Source: Carposina sasakii (taxonomy: Eukaryota > Arthropoda > Insecta > Lepidoptera > Carposinidae). Taken from it: a stretch of 64,000 nt of DNA. Below, in pieces: positions 32,326-44,415 of this stretch (position 1 is the stretch's first letter; each line of letters begins with the position of its first letter). The notes beneath the pieces were generated by a model. That model searched no databases and was not told where the DNA came from. It was given only the letters and a program-made list of their open reading frames with translations. The stretch lies in NCBI GenBank assembly GCA_014607495.2, contig CP053163.1, positions 6,800,716 through 6,864,715 of the forward strand, written 5' to 3'. A program made the position numbers and the translations under genes.

Positions 32326-32590
32326 CGTCATCATTAGCCTATTGCAGTCCACTGCTGGACGTAGGCCTCCTCCAGGGCACGCCACAAGACTGCCGTGGAG
32401 GGTATTTGCCCATAGTCACTACGCTGGGCAGGCGGGTTGGTGACCGCAGTTTGTATTTTGGACTATGTTGTCAACACGGGAGGCGCTGCTGCCCACCTGC
32501 CGGAAACCCTTAATTGCCTCGTACGATACCCACGGGTAGACATGGGGTGGTACGAATTCTACTCTGCCGGCACAACGCGGCCAATTTACA
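32326..32590 (-). repeat. LINE 3'-tail, longest copy in the window
   Basis: On the plus strand it reads GCCTATTGCAGTCCACTGCT, GGACGTAGGCCTCCTCC, then CGCCACAAGACTGCCGTGGA, CTACGCTGGGCAGGCGGGTT and, further in, CTGCTGCCCACCTGCCGGAA. It represents the minus-strand end of a LINE whose shorter tails are at 16325, 27890, 36790, 38225 and 43118. The forward open frames here are antisense to it and are not genes. Confidence 0.65.
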
Positions 32591-32635
32591 TATTATCTAG
32601 CTTAAAAATGCGTGCCAAGTAGTAAATTCTCATAC

Positions 32636-32876
32636 ATGTGGACGCCCGCTCGCGACTCCGTCCGCGTGGACTGCAGAAAAAACAAAAATGTCTAAATTAC
32701 CCAAGATAAAAAAAAAATCAGGGGATAAAAAGTAGCCTATGTGTTATTCTAATATGTAAGCTTTATTATTGTGAAGTTTCATCAAAATCCATTCAGTCGT
32801 TTTTGCGTGAAGAAGTAACAAACATACACACTCACACAGTCGCAAACTTTCGCCTTTATAATATTAGAAGGATATA
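32636..32876 (+). repeat. CGCGGAC-type interspersed module, full copy
   Basis: Begins GTGGACGCCCGCTCGCGACT, continues CCGTCCGCGTGGACTGCAGA, AAAAAGTAGCCTATGTGTTA and TCATCAAAATCCATTCAGTC, and ends TTCGCCTTTATAATATTAGA. It is the clearest example of the module in the window and serves as the reference for the others. Confidence 0.7.
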
Positions 32877-33860
32877 TTATTTTTCCAAAATGAAAGTTAG
32901 CCCTGAAATGATAACAAATATTTCACAAATTTATATTAATATCTGCTTTCATTCATGTTAAATGTAAAAAATAATAAATAAATAATAATAAATTTTATTT
33001 ACCTAGTAGCATTATTGTTCCTACTTACATACATATTAAAAATTATTTTAGTGAGCTGTCTAATAATTAAAATCATAGGACAAGCTAAGAGAATAAATAG
33101 ATACAGTTTCAGTCTACCTATATAATATAAATAACAATAGGAGTAAGAGAAAACTGAAAAGTGGGTATTTTAGTGCAAACAATAGCTCCATCCCAGTCCA
33201 GAGCAAAACTAAAATATTGCTTACGCCAGAATATCCAATAATACCTCCGTTCTCAGGTAGTTCATCACCATATGGCAACTTTTTGTTAATTCTTACATGA
33301 TTTTTTTAAAGAGTGAAAAAAATTACAAGTCTCAGTTCCGTCATGAAACCTCACTGTCATGAAAAACCTTGGTCGTACGTACAAATCTGGGGCACAGACA
33401 AAGTAAAATTTCATATTTGTTCACCTTAATATACAATCGGAATCGTTTCACACATATACCTCTCAAAATACTCTAATAGTCTAATTATTTATATAATGAT
33501 TAAACAATTACCATAGCCATCCAGCACGGCAACGCAGCCAGCATTTTGGGCACGCTACCTGATAAGTTAGATCGGTTGACCACCTTGTAAAAATGAAGAT
33601 AGTTAACCGACCCCCCATAGTCCTAAGTGGGTACATAGGTTCAGTGGTATTTTGAAATATCAAATAAGTATTTATTTTATTAAATAACGAAATAAATATC
33701 AATGACATAATATAAAAAGGGCCTGTCTACAAAAAAGTTTGGCCAATCCACACATCAGAGCGGAGGGGGGGCTGAAAGCCTGTCCGAGTCTATTATCCCG
33801 AGTGATGAAGCAAATTGTACAAATACACTGATTTACACATGCTGAAAGAGACATTATTTA
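32877..33860. other. AT-rich sequence with a possible LINE scrap
   Basis: Mostly unassigned. At about 33512-33571 the plus strand could encode IAIQHGNAASILGTLPDKLD. This resembles a C-terminal phrase of some LINE polyproteins from memory. It is too short to be certain. Confidence 0.35.
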
Positions 33861-34599
33861 ACAGGGTGTAACGTAACAAAAGAGGTATGTTAAACGAAAT
33901 CCTATGAACATGGGATTCGAAATTACATGTTTTTTTTTTCGTACATAGTATGAAGAATTCCTAAACAACTCAGGAATACAATCATCATACTTTAACATGT
34001 GACTTTAAGTCTCAACATTTGTGGATAGAGTTTTTCGAAATAAATAAAATAGTGGCTGTTCGAAATTCCCCGCCATCGGCTAGCCAATGGCGTGGCGTCA
34101 AGGGACGCGTTTGCCTGACAGCTAGTAGCTGTTAAAAACGTCGGTTAAAAATTCGTTCGGACGATTGCGCTCGGGTCGCTAAAATATTTCGTTTCTCGGT
34201 TCTGAAACGGTGAAAACGGCTGAGGTTTACGGAAAACCTGAAGGATTGCGATCGGTCGCTTCCCAAACCAGTTCTGAAAACTGTGGTACTCAAATATTCG
34301 GCAGTGAGTGGAAGTCTTGTCGGAAAGACCTTGTAATAAGTGGTTGCCCGCTGAAGAACGGATGCATACGGAGCTGCTTTCAGGATGGGAACACTTTACA
34401 GTATATATTTATGGTTTATTTAGTATTTTAAGTACATATTTGATAGGTCACAAAGTTAGCTGCAACACATTACACGGGGATCTTGGAACAGTTTGACGGA
34501 GGCCCATCACAATCCAGGTGAGTCCACAACCTTCAGGTACCGTTACAGCGATTCCCCAATAGTGGCTATTTTTATACACCCTTTTGTTACACCCTTTAT
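33861..34599. mobile_element. TIR element of about 740 bp with GC-richer core
   Basis: Starts ACAGGGTGTAACGTAACAAA and ends CCCTTTTGTTACACCCTTTA, so the termini are inverted repeats (GGGTGTAAC...AAAAG). The core at 34070-34520 is GC-richer than its surroundings and holds a 73-codon plus-strand frame (34210-34431) with no recognised domain. A consensus-like splice donor (CCAGGTGAGT) occurs near 34515. No transposase motif is seen. Confidence 0.5.
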
Positions 34600-34915
34600 A
34601 CAAGGTGTAAGTGACTAATAGTCAAACACTGTGATTAGATAGAATGTACAGAATTTCAATTTTTCGCACCTGTGGGAATTTTTGAGAAAACCTACCTACA
34701 TACATAGAAATTGAAGCAAACAAATAAAAAATATTGTCATTTTGGTACTTCAATCTTCATAATTCCGTGTGAAATCTGAAAAATACCTACTACAGGTTTC
34801 GGCAAATACTCCGACCACACAATTCGAACATTAATTTTAATATTTTTCCAAAAAAAGATATCAATTATTTTCGTAGAAAATACTGATAGATTGGATATGA
34901 AATAAGATAGACATT

Positions 34916-35066
34916 ATGGTCGATTCCGGCAGTCACACTTAAACCTAAACGTAAAATTAGTCCTACCTGTCCTTTTCTCCCTCAGCCATTTATGTTATAA
35001 ACGGAGAGAGATAGACCTGACTAAGATTAGGTTTAGGTTTAAGTGCGACTGCCGGAATCGACCCTA
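34916..35066. mobile_element. Foldback MITE family D, copy 1
   Basis: Palindromic: GGTCGATTCCGGCAGTCACA at the left is mirrored by GTGCGACTGCCGGAATCGAC at the right, and the complementarity continues through AAACCTAAACGTAAAATTAG / TAAGATTAGGTTTAGG. A second copy at 51969-52115 shares both ends and the AGAGAGATAGACCT segment. Confidence 0.75.
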
Positions 35067-35084
35067 TTAGTTCGACATCTTAGA

Positions 35085-35222
35085 GTAAAGGCACATTGAC
35101 TTATTCCAAATAAGTATTATACGCTTTTAGCGTCAGAGCCTCGTGAGTTAAAATAGCAGGGTGCACCATGGGCAGGTGAGTTTGCCTATGGGTCCTATAG
35201 TATTAGTCGCACCCACTTACAC
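35085..35222 (+). repeat. Three-copy dispersed repeat, copy 2
   Basis: Carries TTAGCGTCAGAGCCTCGTGA, TAGCAGGGTGCACCATGGGC and ATTAGTCGCACCCACTTACA. See the minus-strand copy at 9496-9622. Confidence 0.6.
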
Positions 35223-36789
35223 CCCACATAAATATTTTCTTTCACCAAATCCGGATTTCTTGTTAAATTCTACATCCGTACGGATGCAATGCGGTCCATA
35301 AATCATCTGGGTGTCGAGGATAAGACTCGTGTGTGCCCGGCCTTTTTTTACTGTTTTTGTCACTGTTAAGGCTTTCTACGTACCTACTATGGAGATGGAC
35401 AATAAGTCCCCATACAGTACAAATGGTATTCTTCGTGAAAACGCTGCTTCTAATCTCATAAATGTGAAAGTTTGTGAAAAGGATGCCTGGATATTTTTAA
35501 CTAATTCACACAAAAACCATCTATTTAAGCTATCAATTCGTATACTTTTTAATATGTAAAATAGGAAATCAATACGTATTTAAGTGCTCTCCTTATTTAC
35601 ACGAGGAAATACGATTATAGAGGGACATTTAAGAAAAGGGATATTCCAATGTTCTTGATAATCTAATATCATCAACCCTTTACTAAATCCGAGTATGGAG
35701 TGTTAGACTCCTAATAGTGAGGTCTTATATAAAAACGTATTAAAATCAAAAATAGTCGCATCATATAAGTCGACCCATATTCCAGGCATTACAATACAAA
35801 CTCTCGCAGCGGACGCAAATAAATGCTCTAGTGATTTAGATTTACCCGTGAATTCGGCGGTTTCCCGCTGTCGTGCGTTCACACGCGTTTGACTGTGAAC
35901 AACTTTCCGTTCGAATACACCCGAGTACAGGATAGATTTGACCCGAGTTATATTTACTCGTGTTTCCTTCCTTTTTCGATAAGGATGAATCAAACAAAAT
36001 CTTCAGGAACTTTATTTGCTTTGGATCTTGTTAATTAAATAAGATTGTTAAGGAAACAGATATTGAAACGTTTTAGCGCGTGATTCAATATATCAAGAAC
36101 AGTAGTAGCCACATTATGTAGAGTCATTCCATTTTGGTCAGCACGCTGTTTTAGAAATTACCTATGTCCTATCCTCGTCTAAAATATCCTCGGGTAGTGG
36201 TGAGACTTTAATGTGTTATGAATGAAGGCTTTCAACTTATATCAACTTCAACTTTTTAAAGTATAAATGGCTCCGTCGACTATCGATGATTCTTCCAACG
36301 TCAGGGTTAAACAAGACACAGTGCGGTGAAAAAAAAAATTGATAATAACTACTTGCCGACAAAGGGCTCTGCGATTAGTTCCTGAGAATTTATAAAAATT
36401 AAGTAGAAAACAAATAAAAATCCCTCCACCAGGATAAGACATACTCGTACACAAGGTGAGAATACATAACAAATAAAATTATTAACATAAAAAGGAGCTT
36501 TAACACATATTACATAATAATATAATAATAATTAAGACTACCTACAGTTTATTTAAGATTATTAAATATAATAAATTTGGCTAAAATATGTACACAACTT
36601 ATATTAATTTGATCGAGAAAGTGATGTTACCGTTAGGTTAGTTTGTTCTAGCCCAGTGGATAGATACCAGGGGAAGAGGAATTAATGCCTTAGAATCACT
36701 AGGTTAAAAGCAATGTACCCACACACTTGGAGTAAGTGAGCTAATTCTGATATCAAGAACGCACATTCTTTGTCGCTTACTATGGTTTT
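35223..36789. other. Unassigned sequence
   Basis: No gene is recognised. A 96-codon minus frame (35703-35993) lies in a moderately GC-rich patch but shows no motif, signal peptide or repeat match. A 74-codon minus frame at 36248-36472 is equally uninformative. Confidence 0.45.
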
Positions 36790-36905
36790 GTTCCCGCCTG
36801 CCCAGCGTGGTGACTATGAGGAAATACCCCCATGGCAGTCTTGTGGCGTACCCTAGGGGAGGCTTACGTTCAGCAGTGGACTGCAATTGGCTGATGATGA
36901 TGATA
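36790..36905 (+). repeat. LINE 3'-tail fragment
   Basis: Reads CCGCCTGCCCAGCGTGGTGA, CTTGTGGCGTACCCTAGGGG, CAGCAGTGGACTGCAATTGG and ends in GATGATGATGA, the tail microsatellite. Confidence 0.65.
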
Positions 36906-38224
36906 GTTTTGTTATACCTACTGATGTATTATTAAAAAATCACAGCCGCTTGATAAATAATAAGAAAACGAAATCTAGTAAATACAATATTGTTTAAAGA
37001 TTTGAAAAAAAAATATTTTAAACCAAAAATGATAATATAAAACTAAACAATAAAAAACGACCGTTGTTTTATTAATATGGACTTAATACAACGAAAGGTA
37101 ATTGAAATCATAGTTTTACGTAAATCTACTGTCAAACAATTTTGTTCGCGACTGTATAAATCGTAAAAAGTATCAATGGGATGAGTTGACCGATTCAAAA
37201 CATTCATTAGGTCAACTCATTCCGCGGGATGAGTTCGAACGGCCTGAGTTGACTAAAGAGCCCTTATATCCAAGAAATACATGTAGGTATGTGAACCAAA
37301 TGTACCGTATGTGAGACAATAATTACAAAGATAGACAAATATTACGATATAAATAAAATCTTTAAAACTTTACTTTGTGAAAACTTATCTGTGTACAATA
37401 AAGTATAAGAATAGAATAAATCTCTAACAGATTTCTGTGGGCAAGCTATGCATGAGAGTGAAAATTTAATCTAAATTAAATACTTATGTTTTATGATTTT
37501 TTGAAAGTAGGTGAGGGAGCGCTCCTAAAGAAATTTTCCAGGTTTGCAAACAAACTAATTAAAAACTACGAGTTTTTCTTTCTAAAAATTAAATTAAATA
37601 TTTACTTTTGCTGGGATGTTGCTGTAGTAAAGATTAATAAAACAATTCGAGGGAAAACTAAAGTCAGAGCTTTAGACATAAATAGGTGTTTTCATATTAC
37701 TTAAGTAAGTAATTAACTTATTTTTGACATGAGACTGAGTATGTAAAAAAAAACAACTTTTACTATGGGACTAACTATAAAATAGTAAAAATATTAGCTG
37801 TTCTATAAGAACTTGAATACCTTCCTGAATGGGTACGTACTCGTATATAAACACCTAAAATTAAAATATCTATAGTTAAAACCCTAATGTTCAAAACTCC
37901 TAAAATTACAATACCTAATGGTTCTAATAACCTAATGATGAAACCCCGAAGTACAACCGGATTCACATTTGCAACTACCCGCATTTGTATAAAATACTTA
38001 CGCGCCGACTAATAACACTGTACGTACATGCATTTTAGTATACATAACGTATAAGTGTAGCGTCGTAACTGCAAACACAGACAAATTGCCACGGCACTGG
38101 TGGATGCAGCATGTGACGGATGAGGGAGCGTGAAGTAAAGATGGATATTGCGTATGTGCTTGCAAGTAACAGATTATTTCGCAAGCTTAGAACAAAATAA
38201 TTCAAAACTAGCATCATAACGCAA
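36906..38224. other. Unassigned AT-rich sequence with a small palindrome
   Basis: At 37177-37226 the words GGGATGAGTTGACC and GGTCAACTCATTCC form a short inverted repeat, followed by a further GGGATGAGTT and a CTGAGTTGACT. No gene is recognised. The 37486-37704 frame has no motif. Confidence 0.4.
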
Positions 38225-38290
38225 CATCAGCCTATTGCAGTCCACTGCTGGACGTAGGCCTTCCTCAGGCTACGCCACAAAGCTACAGGC
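38225..38290 (-). repeat. LINE 3'-tail fragment
   Basis: The plus strand reads CAGCCTATTGCAGTCCACTG, CTGGACGTAGGCCTTCC and GCTACGCCACAAAGCTAC, the antisense of the tail at 16325. Confidence 0.6.
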
Positions 38291-38979
38291 AGGCAGCCGG
38301 CAAACCTTTGGCAATGTGAGTTTCGAAAGACACCATGTTGCGCCTATAAAAAAATATATTTTGACTCTAGAAAACTTATCTCGCGCCTTATCGTATAATA
38401 GCACGGGATAAATTTTAACGTAACGTACCTATCGTTCCATTGGTCATGTTCGCGAAATCGATAATTATGTTGTATAGATACGATACGAAATCCTTTATCG
38501 TATACATAGGTACTTATCGTGGTCGTGCTAGCCCGGCAGGAATATGATGACGATAACAGTAAAGATTAAATAAAATACTTTATTATATCTAGGTACGGTA
38601 TATACCTATAGGTACTACGAGTACTACCGTAAAATAGGCCTACAATCGAGGTGAAAGCTTAGACTTGTTTTGCGCAACTTCCAGAAGCTAAGCTACTTTT
38701 GCATTTCTTTTGCTATAATGATAAGGGGGCCGTTGCACACGCCAGCCAGTCAAGGTAGGTAAAGGTTTAGGTACATAAACCACAGACTACTTAGTGTAAC
38801 ATGAACCCATAAAGTCGTGTGTCAGTCAAGTTGTAATTCGTAACATTTTGTTACGTACAAGTGCTCGGTCGTTACTTCTAAACGCAAAAATTGCAGGTTT
38901 CACATATTACAATGTATCATCCCCTGTTCCTACGATTTCATCACAAATTTTCCCATGCAATTATACTTTTGCATATAAT
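38291..38979. other. Unassigned sequence
   Basis: No gene or repeat family is recognised. Confidence 0.4.
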
Positions 38980-39466
38980 ACAGGGTGTGGGTGACAGCCA
39001 GACAGCATACTGAAATGCTGAACTAGTACCATTGTGTTGAGTTATACGACAGTGTTATTACTCGCAGGAAATGTATTTTTGATTTGATTATTTATCAGTA
39101 ATCTTTGCTCTCCACGCCAATTTTATTGGGTGATCCTGTAGCTAATTAAATGGGCTTATTGGTTATTGTGTAACACATTGCTGTTTTTTGGATCACTTGT
39201 GACTCTCCATTAGGGTTGATCAGTTATTTGAACTGTTATAAGGGCAACTTTTTTTTTGAAAATCTTATTTTGGTTAAAATTTTATTTTTAAGCCATAATC
39301 AAAGGCGTAATTAAACGAACTAAACTATTTTTTCTCTTGAAAATATGAAAAAATTGTCGTAAAATTTTGGAATTTTCCTGCGAAAATTTTCTGTATTTTC
39401 CGCCTCAGAATCATTGTCTGAAGTCATGGTATTAATATTTGCCTGGCTGTCACAAACATCCTGTAT
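38980..39466. mobile_element. MITE-like element family C, full copy
   Basis: Starts ACAGGGTGTGGGTGACAGCC and ends TATTTGCCTGGCTGTCACAA followed by CATCCTGTAT. Internal GGGCTTATTGGTTATTGTGT and TTTTGGATCACTTGTGACTC segments recur at 41590-41710, and CACGCCAATTTTATTGGGTG corresponds to an inverted segment at about 30190-30230. Confidence 0.7.
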
Positions 39467-41033
39467 AACCTGTGACTGCAAATAACTTCTGGTAAAATGG
39501 TCTATGTTTCAGCTGGAACATTTACCAGAATTAGGGGGCAGATAAAAATAAATCGTGGGCGTTATTTTCCGGAACATTTGTACACAGCTTTTTCCCTCGA
39601 ATCTCCAATAAACAAAAACAGATTTTTAATCTGAAAATATTATGTAAGTAGAATTTGTACTTCAGAAGCAAGTATGAAGTTTTATATAAAAGTTAATAAA
39701 ATAGTTCGTATACCTGTGATTTCATACATTTCTATTAGTCCCCTCAGCTAAACGGTTTTCCACGCTTGGAAGAAAGAGAATACGTTCCCATTCATTGACT
39801 GGTTTGCTCGCACGAGTTCTATTGAACTAGGTAGTACCCAATATTGATTTAGTTCCATATTCGAGATAAGTTTTTGATTATTATTAGCATTGAACTAGTT
39901 GCTAATAACGCTAGTAATAGTGCTAAACCGTGGTCTCTCTGGTATTTTTAAATGTGCTATATCGGATGTCTGCTAACCAAGGGAAATATAAAACAAATTA
40001 ACTTAAAACCTTCCCTAAAGCTAAAACTAACTTCTCACAAAAAGGCCTTCTCTTTACGTAACCCTGTTACGTACTAACCATAAAAGTTCACTAAAACGTA
40101 ACTGCCGACACCCTCTCACAATATCATATTACAACGCGGGAATTATTACACGGACCATTAAGTTTTAGTAACTTTACCTAATGTTATATCTCCTCTATTT
40201 ACTTTGTCGTGACAAATTTTCAGCTCTTATATTAACTTGATATTCTGTTTTGTACAAACAACCATTAAATGGTATATTTATATAGAGAATGCACAAAGGC
40301 GAGTTTATCTCTTATTTTTTAGCAAACCCAAAAACATGACATATTACACGGTTATAGAGAGCAAGTCATGTACATCAAAAAGATTTTCTATTTACTACAC
40401 GGTAAAATTTCAACGGAAAATACTGTATGGTTTTAAAAATATTTTGTTTTATATGAGCCAAGCAAAAGTACAAATCTACCTTTTCTTGAGGCCCTTCTGA
40501 ACCCTCATAACTTGGTTTTGGATAAGGCTAGGTAAATCAGCATTATTTTTCCTAAATCCATTTATAAAATTATTAATAAAGAAATGGAAAAAATTCCTCC
40601 TTTTAATAAAATTCTTTAAAACGAACTAAAAATCTTATTCTAAGTATAATATCATATATGTATACATAGCGACCTAAAACGAAATATAAAAACTGGTTAT
40701 AGAAGCTCAGGTAAAAAACATAGTCGAAATGCTTTTACTTAAAATATAGGTATAGCCATAGAAGCATGAAATAAATAAGCACTTATAAGAGTTATAGAAA
40801 AAATTATAGTAGAGGCAGTTATATTTATTATACCTATTGGAAGTGAAACTGCCTTCATATGGATTATTTTCTAATAGCTAGGGTACACTGAATCGAAGCT
40901 ACGCAGTTTATTGGAAACGTGCAGTCCTTCAATACCAATAGAATTTCCAATATCCGGAATTTCCATCAGGTGAAAATATGTTTTTATTGTCCATGGATAT
41001 TTTTCCGTTTATTATTATGGCATAAGACATACA
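39467..41033. other. Unassigned AT-rich sequence
   Basis: No gene is recognised. The longest frame, 40237-40500 (87 codons), is Tyr/Phe/Lys-rich low-complexity translation with no motif. Confidence 0.45.
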
Positions 41034-41411
41034 TATACAGGATGTTTTTTCGTTGCCACCCTTAACGAAGGGTACGTAATTTATACATCAAATAAAGTAA
41101 GTTTATATAAAAAAAAAGGCTGGGAAATGGAAATAATATTTTCATTACTTGATCGGGAAAAATTTATAGTGTCCAGCGTTTATGCTAGTTTTTTCAAAGA
41201 CAGATATTAATAATTTCTCGTGAAAAAATCTTGCTACACGCGTCAATGCGCATATATGCAGAAAAACGCTACAATATTTATTCAACTTTGGACCCTAATA
41301 TTTTGGAAACCAGACACTTCCCAGGTATGCTTCAATGGAGAAAAATGATCGTGGTGATGAGGAGATTCCGTAGTTTTCGGGAACGTTGACGACCAAAAAT
41401 CATCCTGTATA
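41034..41411 (+). mobile_element. MITE family A, copy 2
   Basis: This copy has the cleanest termini: TATACAGGATG at the left is the exact complement of CATCCTGTATA at the right. The internal landmarks are as in the 26830 copy, but it is shorter, having lost bases near 41110-41150. Confidence 0.85.
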
Positions 41412-41429
41412 ACACACACGGCTGTATTC

Positions 41430-41710
41430 CTGAAAGAGGATTACTGCAGGATCATAAAAGAGATCTCACTGGCCCCTTTAGCATAACGGGGGCAGATGTT
41501 AATGTTCAGTAACAAGTTGCTAGTATACACACTAAGATCGTTATATATTTATAAATTGTTTTTATTCTATTTATACTATTTGGAAGTAAGTAGGTAGATT
41601 AGTTAAATGGGTTTATTGGTTATTGTGTGATACATTGCTGTTTTTGGATCACTTGTGACCCTCCATTATTGGGGTTAATCAGTTAATAATTGTTCTTTTA
41701 TGGGCGCAAA
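41430..41710. repeat. Fragments of dispersed repeats including family C
   Basis: 41440-41525 has CCCCTTTAGCATAACGGGGG and AACAAGTTGCTAG, related to 53100-53155. 41590-41710 has AATGGGTTTATTGGTTATTG and TTTTGGATCACTTGTGACCC, an internal piece of family C. Confidence 0.5.
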
Positions 41711-41794
41711 TTTTTTTAACCGCCGCTTTTCGAGCACATATACAACAATCTAGTTACCGGTAAAAAAATCAAATGGGACATGTTACCGAGTCAT

Positions 41795-41900
41795 TCTAAA
41801 TAGATATTATAAGCTTTTATCGTCAGAGCCTCGTCCGTTAAATAGCAGGGTGTACCATGGGTAGATAAAGTTGACTTTGGATTCTATGGTATTAGTCGAA
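41795..41900 (+). repeat. Three-copy dispersed repeat, copy 3
   Basis: Carries TTATCGTCAGAGCCTCGTCC, TAGCAGGGTGTACCATGGGT and GGTATTAGTCGAA. It is truncated on the right relative to 35085-35222. Confidence 0.55.
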
Positions 41901-41924
41901 TTTTCGGCGTGTTATCGCGTCGGG

Positions 41925-42095
41925 TGTTAACAGTGTGTCTTCACCCTTAGAGCGGGTTGCATCGTATAGTTCCTTTGGATGATGGCGCTGGTTACTATGT
42001 TTATTACCACATTATCTGTGTCACTGCATACAAAAAATATTAGTTCCGAAATCAGGCATAGGAATTATTCTGTGAAACTGACTCTACAAACTTGT
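41925..42095 (+). repeat. Dispersed repeat, inverted partner of 10845-10990
   Basis: Contains GGATGATGGCGCTGGTTACT, GTCACTGCATACAAAAAATA, TTAGTTCCGAAATCAGGCAT and a TCTGTGAAACTGACTC end. Confidence 0.55.
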
Positions 42096-42196
42096 TTTAA
42101 ATTATACATTTTGACATTTTATTTATCCGGTTGATGACGGACAAGTTTTAGGCAAAACTTGCTTTAATTATACACATTATTTATAGGTTATGAAGA

Positions 42197-42220
42197 TGTG
42201 TGTGTGTGTGTGTGTGTGTG
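42197..42220. repeat. (TG)12 microsatellite
   Basis: An uninterrupted TG dinucleotide run. It is followed by a short direct duplication of GTGAGTATTCAAGAAA. Confidence 0.9.
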
Positions 42221-43117
42221 AGTATTCAAGAAATGTGAGTATTCAAGAAAATGATATTATGTCAATGAGCCTTTACTTTCGTTGTTTTCACTCTTGTGTC
42301 AATTATATCTATTTGGATATTTATGTGTGTTTCTGTTTCTATATGTTTTCGCCTATTATAATGTATAATTAAGTATGAAAACATCTAAAAAGAACATTTC
42401 AAAGTGACTTTGTTAATTAAAGAACTTGTTTCATTTACTTAATTAATATTTTTAGAGAGCTTACAAATTCATGAAATTGGATAAAAGGAAAATGATGGCA
42501 ATAATTTTAATAAATAAAATTCATCACAAAAAAACAAATCACAAAATGAAGACAAAAAAAAATATAATATATTATCATGAGAATTTTTTCGGTAAGTATA
42601 CCTTTATTTTACTGCTTCCGGAATCCGCCATATTTTATGGAGTTCATACCATAGAATATTCCTGGATCTAAATTACCAATAAATTTTCATAAAAATCGGT
42701 CAAGCCGTTTCAGAGGAGTTTAAATTAGATTTATATTTGTAGAACTTTAGATAATGAAAATAGCGTATTAAAGATATATTTTTTTCGCTGTACCCATAAC
42801 AATTTTTCAATCCGTGAATAGTTTCCATTCAAACCGTAATTTCTATACGAAGCAATCAGACTAATGCCCCTCCGGCCTCCCTGATCTATTTGATACCCGA
42901 TACCATGGTTTAAGAAAAATTCTAGATAGTTAGGAAGTCTAGCGCTAATTCTTAAGCCTGTATGGCTTAAGAATTTGCGCTGTATTCACGCTTAACTATT
43001 GAAAAATCATTGCTATGTAAAAGAAAACAAAGTACTGTAAAGTAATACTTATACTGTTACGCTGTCGAGAATCCAAGTTACATCCGTGTATCTATAACAC
43101 AATTAACACTAATGTAT
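42221..43117. other. Unassigned AT-rich sequence
   Basis: Around 42600-42730 the phrases TACTGCTTCCGGAATCCGCC and AAATCGGTCAAGCCGTTTCA indicate an eroded interspersed module. No gene is seen. Confidence 0.4.
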
Positions 43118-43310
43118 GATTATCATCATTAGTTATTACAGTCCACTACTGGACGCGTATGCCTCCCCCGAGGACGCCACAAGGCTCGATCTCCCGTTTT
43201 TCGATCCGCCGATCAGCGCCCTCTTTAAGTTCCATCTGGCCGGAGGGCGTCCAACGCTACGCTTGCCGATTTGTCACGCCCAAAATTATAACATGGTAAT
43301 GGGTCAGAGA
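43118..43310 (-). repeat. LINE 3'-tail, diverged
   Basis: ATTACAGTCCACTACTGGAC, GGACGCCACAAGGCTCGATC and TCTGGCCGGAGGGCGTCCAA fit the antisense tail family, with substantial divergence. Confidence 0.5.
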
Positions 43311-43411
43311 TACTAATTTCGAAAATGGACAAAAGACACCGTATTGGTATTTGACTATGATAATATATGAAGAGTTAAATTCAACAAATCAATGTCTCAA
43401 ATTTAGCCATT

Positions 43412-43553
43412 GCAGGGCTGATTTTTCCGAACGTCAGATAGCCAATTTGAAGAATAAAGTTGATTCTGTCTTTATTATTATCAAGTTTTAGAGAAAGACG
43501 GCATCAACTTTATTCTTCGGATAGGCTATCTGACGCCTGGAAAAATCGGCCCT
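43412..43553. mobile_element. Foldback MITE family E
   Basis: The left arm GGGCTGATTTTTCCGAACGT, CAGATAGCC and AAGAATAAAGTTGAT is mirrored by ATCAACTTTATTCTTCGGAT, GGCTATCTGACG and GGAAAAATCGGCCC. The arms are about 60 bp around an AT-rich centre. It is non-coding and single copy in this window. Confidence 0.75.
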
Positions 43554-43799
43554 TAATCTAATCGGCCACAGATAGTTAAGTTAAATTACTGTGATGAGTT
43601 ACAATAGTCTACTAAATTCCTTGTACAAAGTTGAAACTCCGTGTTTATAGGCAGCCGAAAATTAATAGGTACCAATAGGCCTGGTTTATTGCAGTCGATC
43701 CGAAGCCTGGAATGGTGTTATAAATCTGAATAAGGAACTATTATTGTCTCGCGTAGGTCAGACCATGAATGTTATCTAAAGAGGAGCTGTGAGATAATA

Positions 43800-43990
43800 T
43801 GGCCATTTCAGCCATAAGACGTCCACTGCTGAACATAGGTCTTCCTCAATGACCGATGAGACTGGTTATGAATATTGGTGGGAGGGATTGGACCATGACT
43901 CGCCATACTGGTCCAGTCCGGGTTTAACATCTGGCTAGAGCCAGTTGACAGGCTGCACCACGGGTATTTGAGGATTAAATTCTATAAGAT
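43800..43990 (-). repeat. RTE/LINE tail fragment
   Basis: ACGTCCACTGCTGAACATAG followed by GTCTTCCTC is the antisense of the RTE 3' tail. The following GGGTTTAACATCTGGCTAGA segment may be part of the same relic. Confidence 0.45.
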
Positions 43991-44093
43991 CTAGTTAGGA
44001 TGAAACCCCTTACACACATTTATTTGCGTTCAACCATAGTCCTCTTATGACCACGTCACACTCGCTAGTTCTATCTAAAATATTGCTATTTAC

Positions 44094-44415
44094 TATACAG
44101 GCTGATTTTTGGTCGTCAACGTTACTGAAAACTACGGAATCTCCTCATCATCACGATCATTTTTCTCCTTGGAAGCATATCTGGGAAGTGTTTGGTTTTC
44201 AAAATATTAGGGTCCAAAGTTGAGTAAATAGACTGCATTTTTGCGTCTATGAAAAAATTTGCATAAACACTGGACACTATAAATTTAGCCCGATCAACAA
44301 ATTTTTTTTCACAAAAATTTACATCGTTTCACAGAATTTTTTTCGGCATAATTTTACTTTATTTGATGTACGTAGGTACCCTTCGTTAAGGGTGGCAACG
44401 AAAAAATATCCTGTA
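44094..44415 (-). mobile_element. MITE family A, copy 3 (inverted)
   Basis: Starts TATACAGGCTGATTTTTGGT, CGTCAACGTTACTGAAAACT and ends AAGGGTGGCAACGAAAAAAT, ATCCTGTA. This is the reverse orientation of the 41034 copy, and it is about 55 bp shorter by internal deletion. Confidence 0.8.

Noticed and set aside
35703..35993. 96-codon minus frame in a GC-richer patch
   Set aside because: No motif, splice context or second copy supports it. It could be a diverged exon but I cannot show that.
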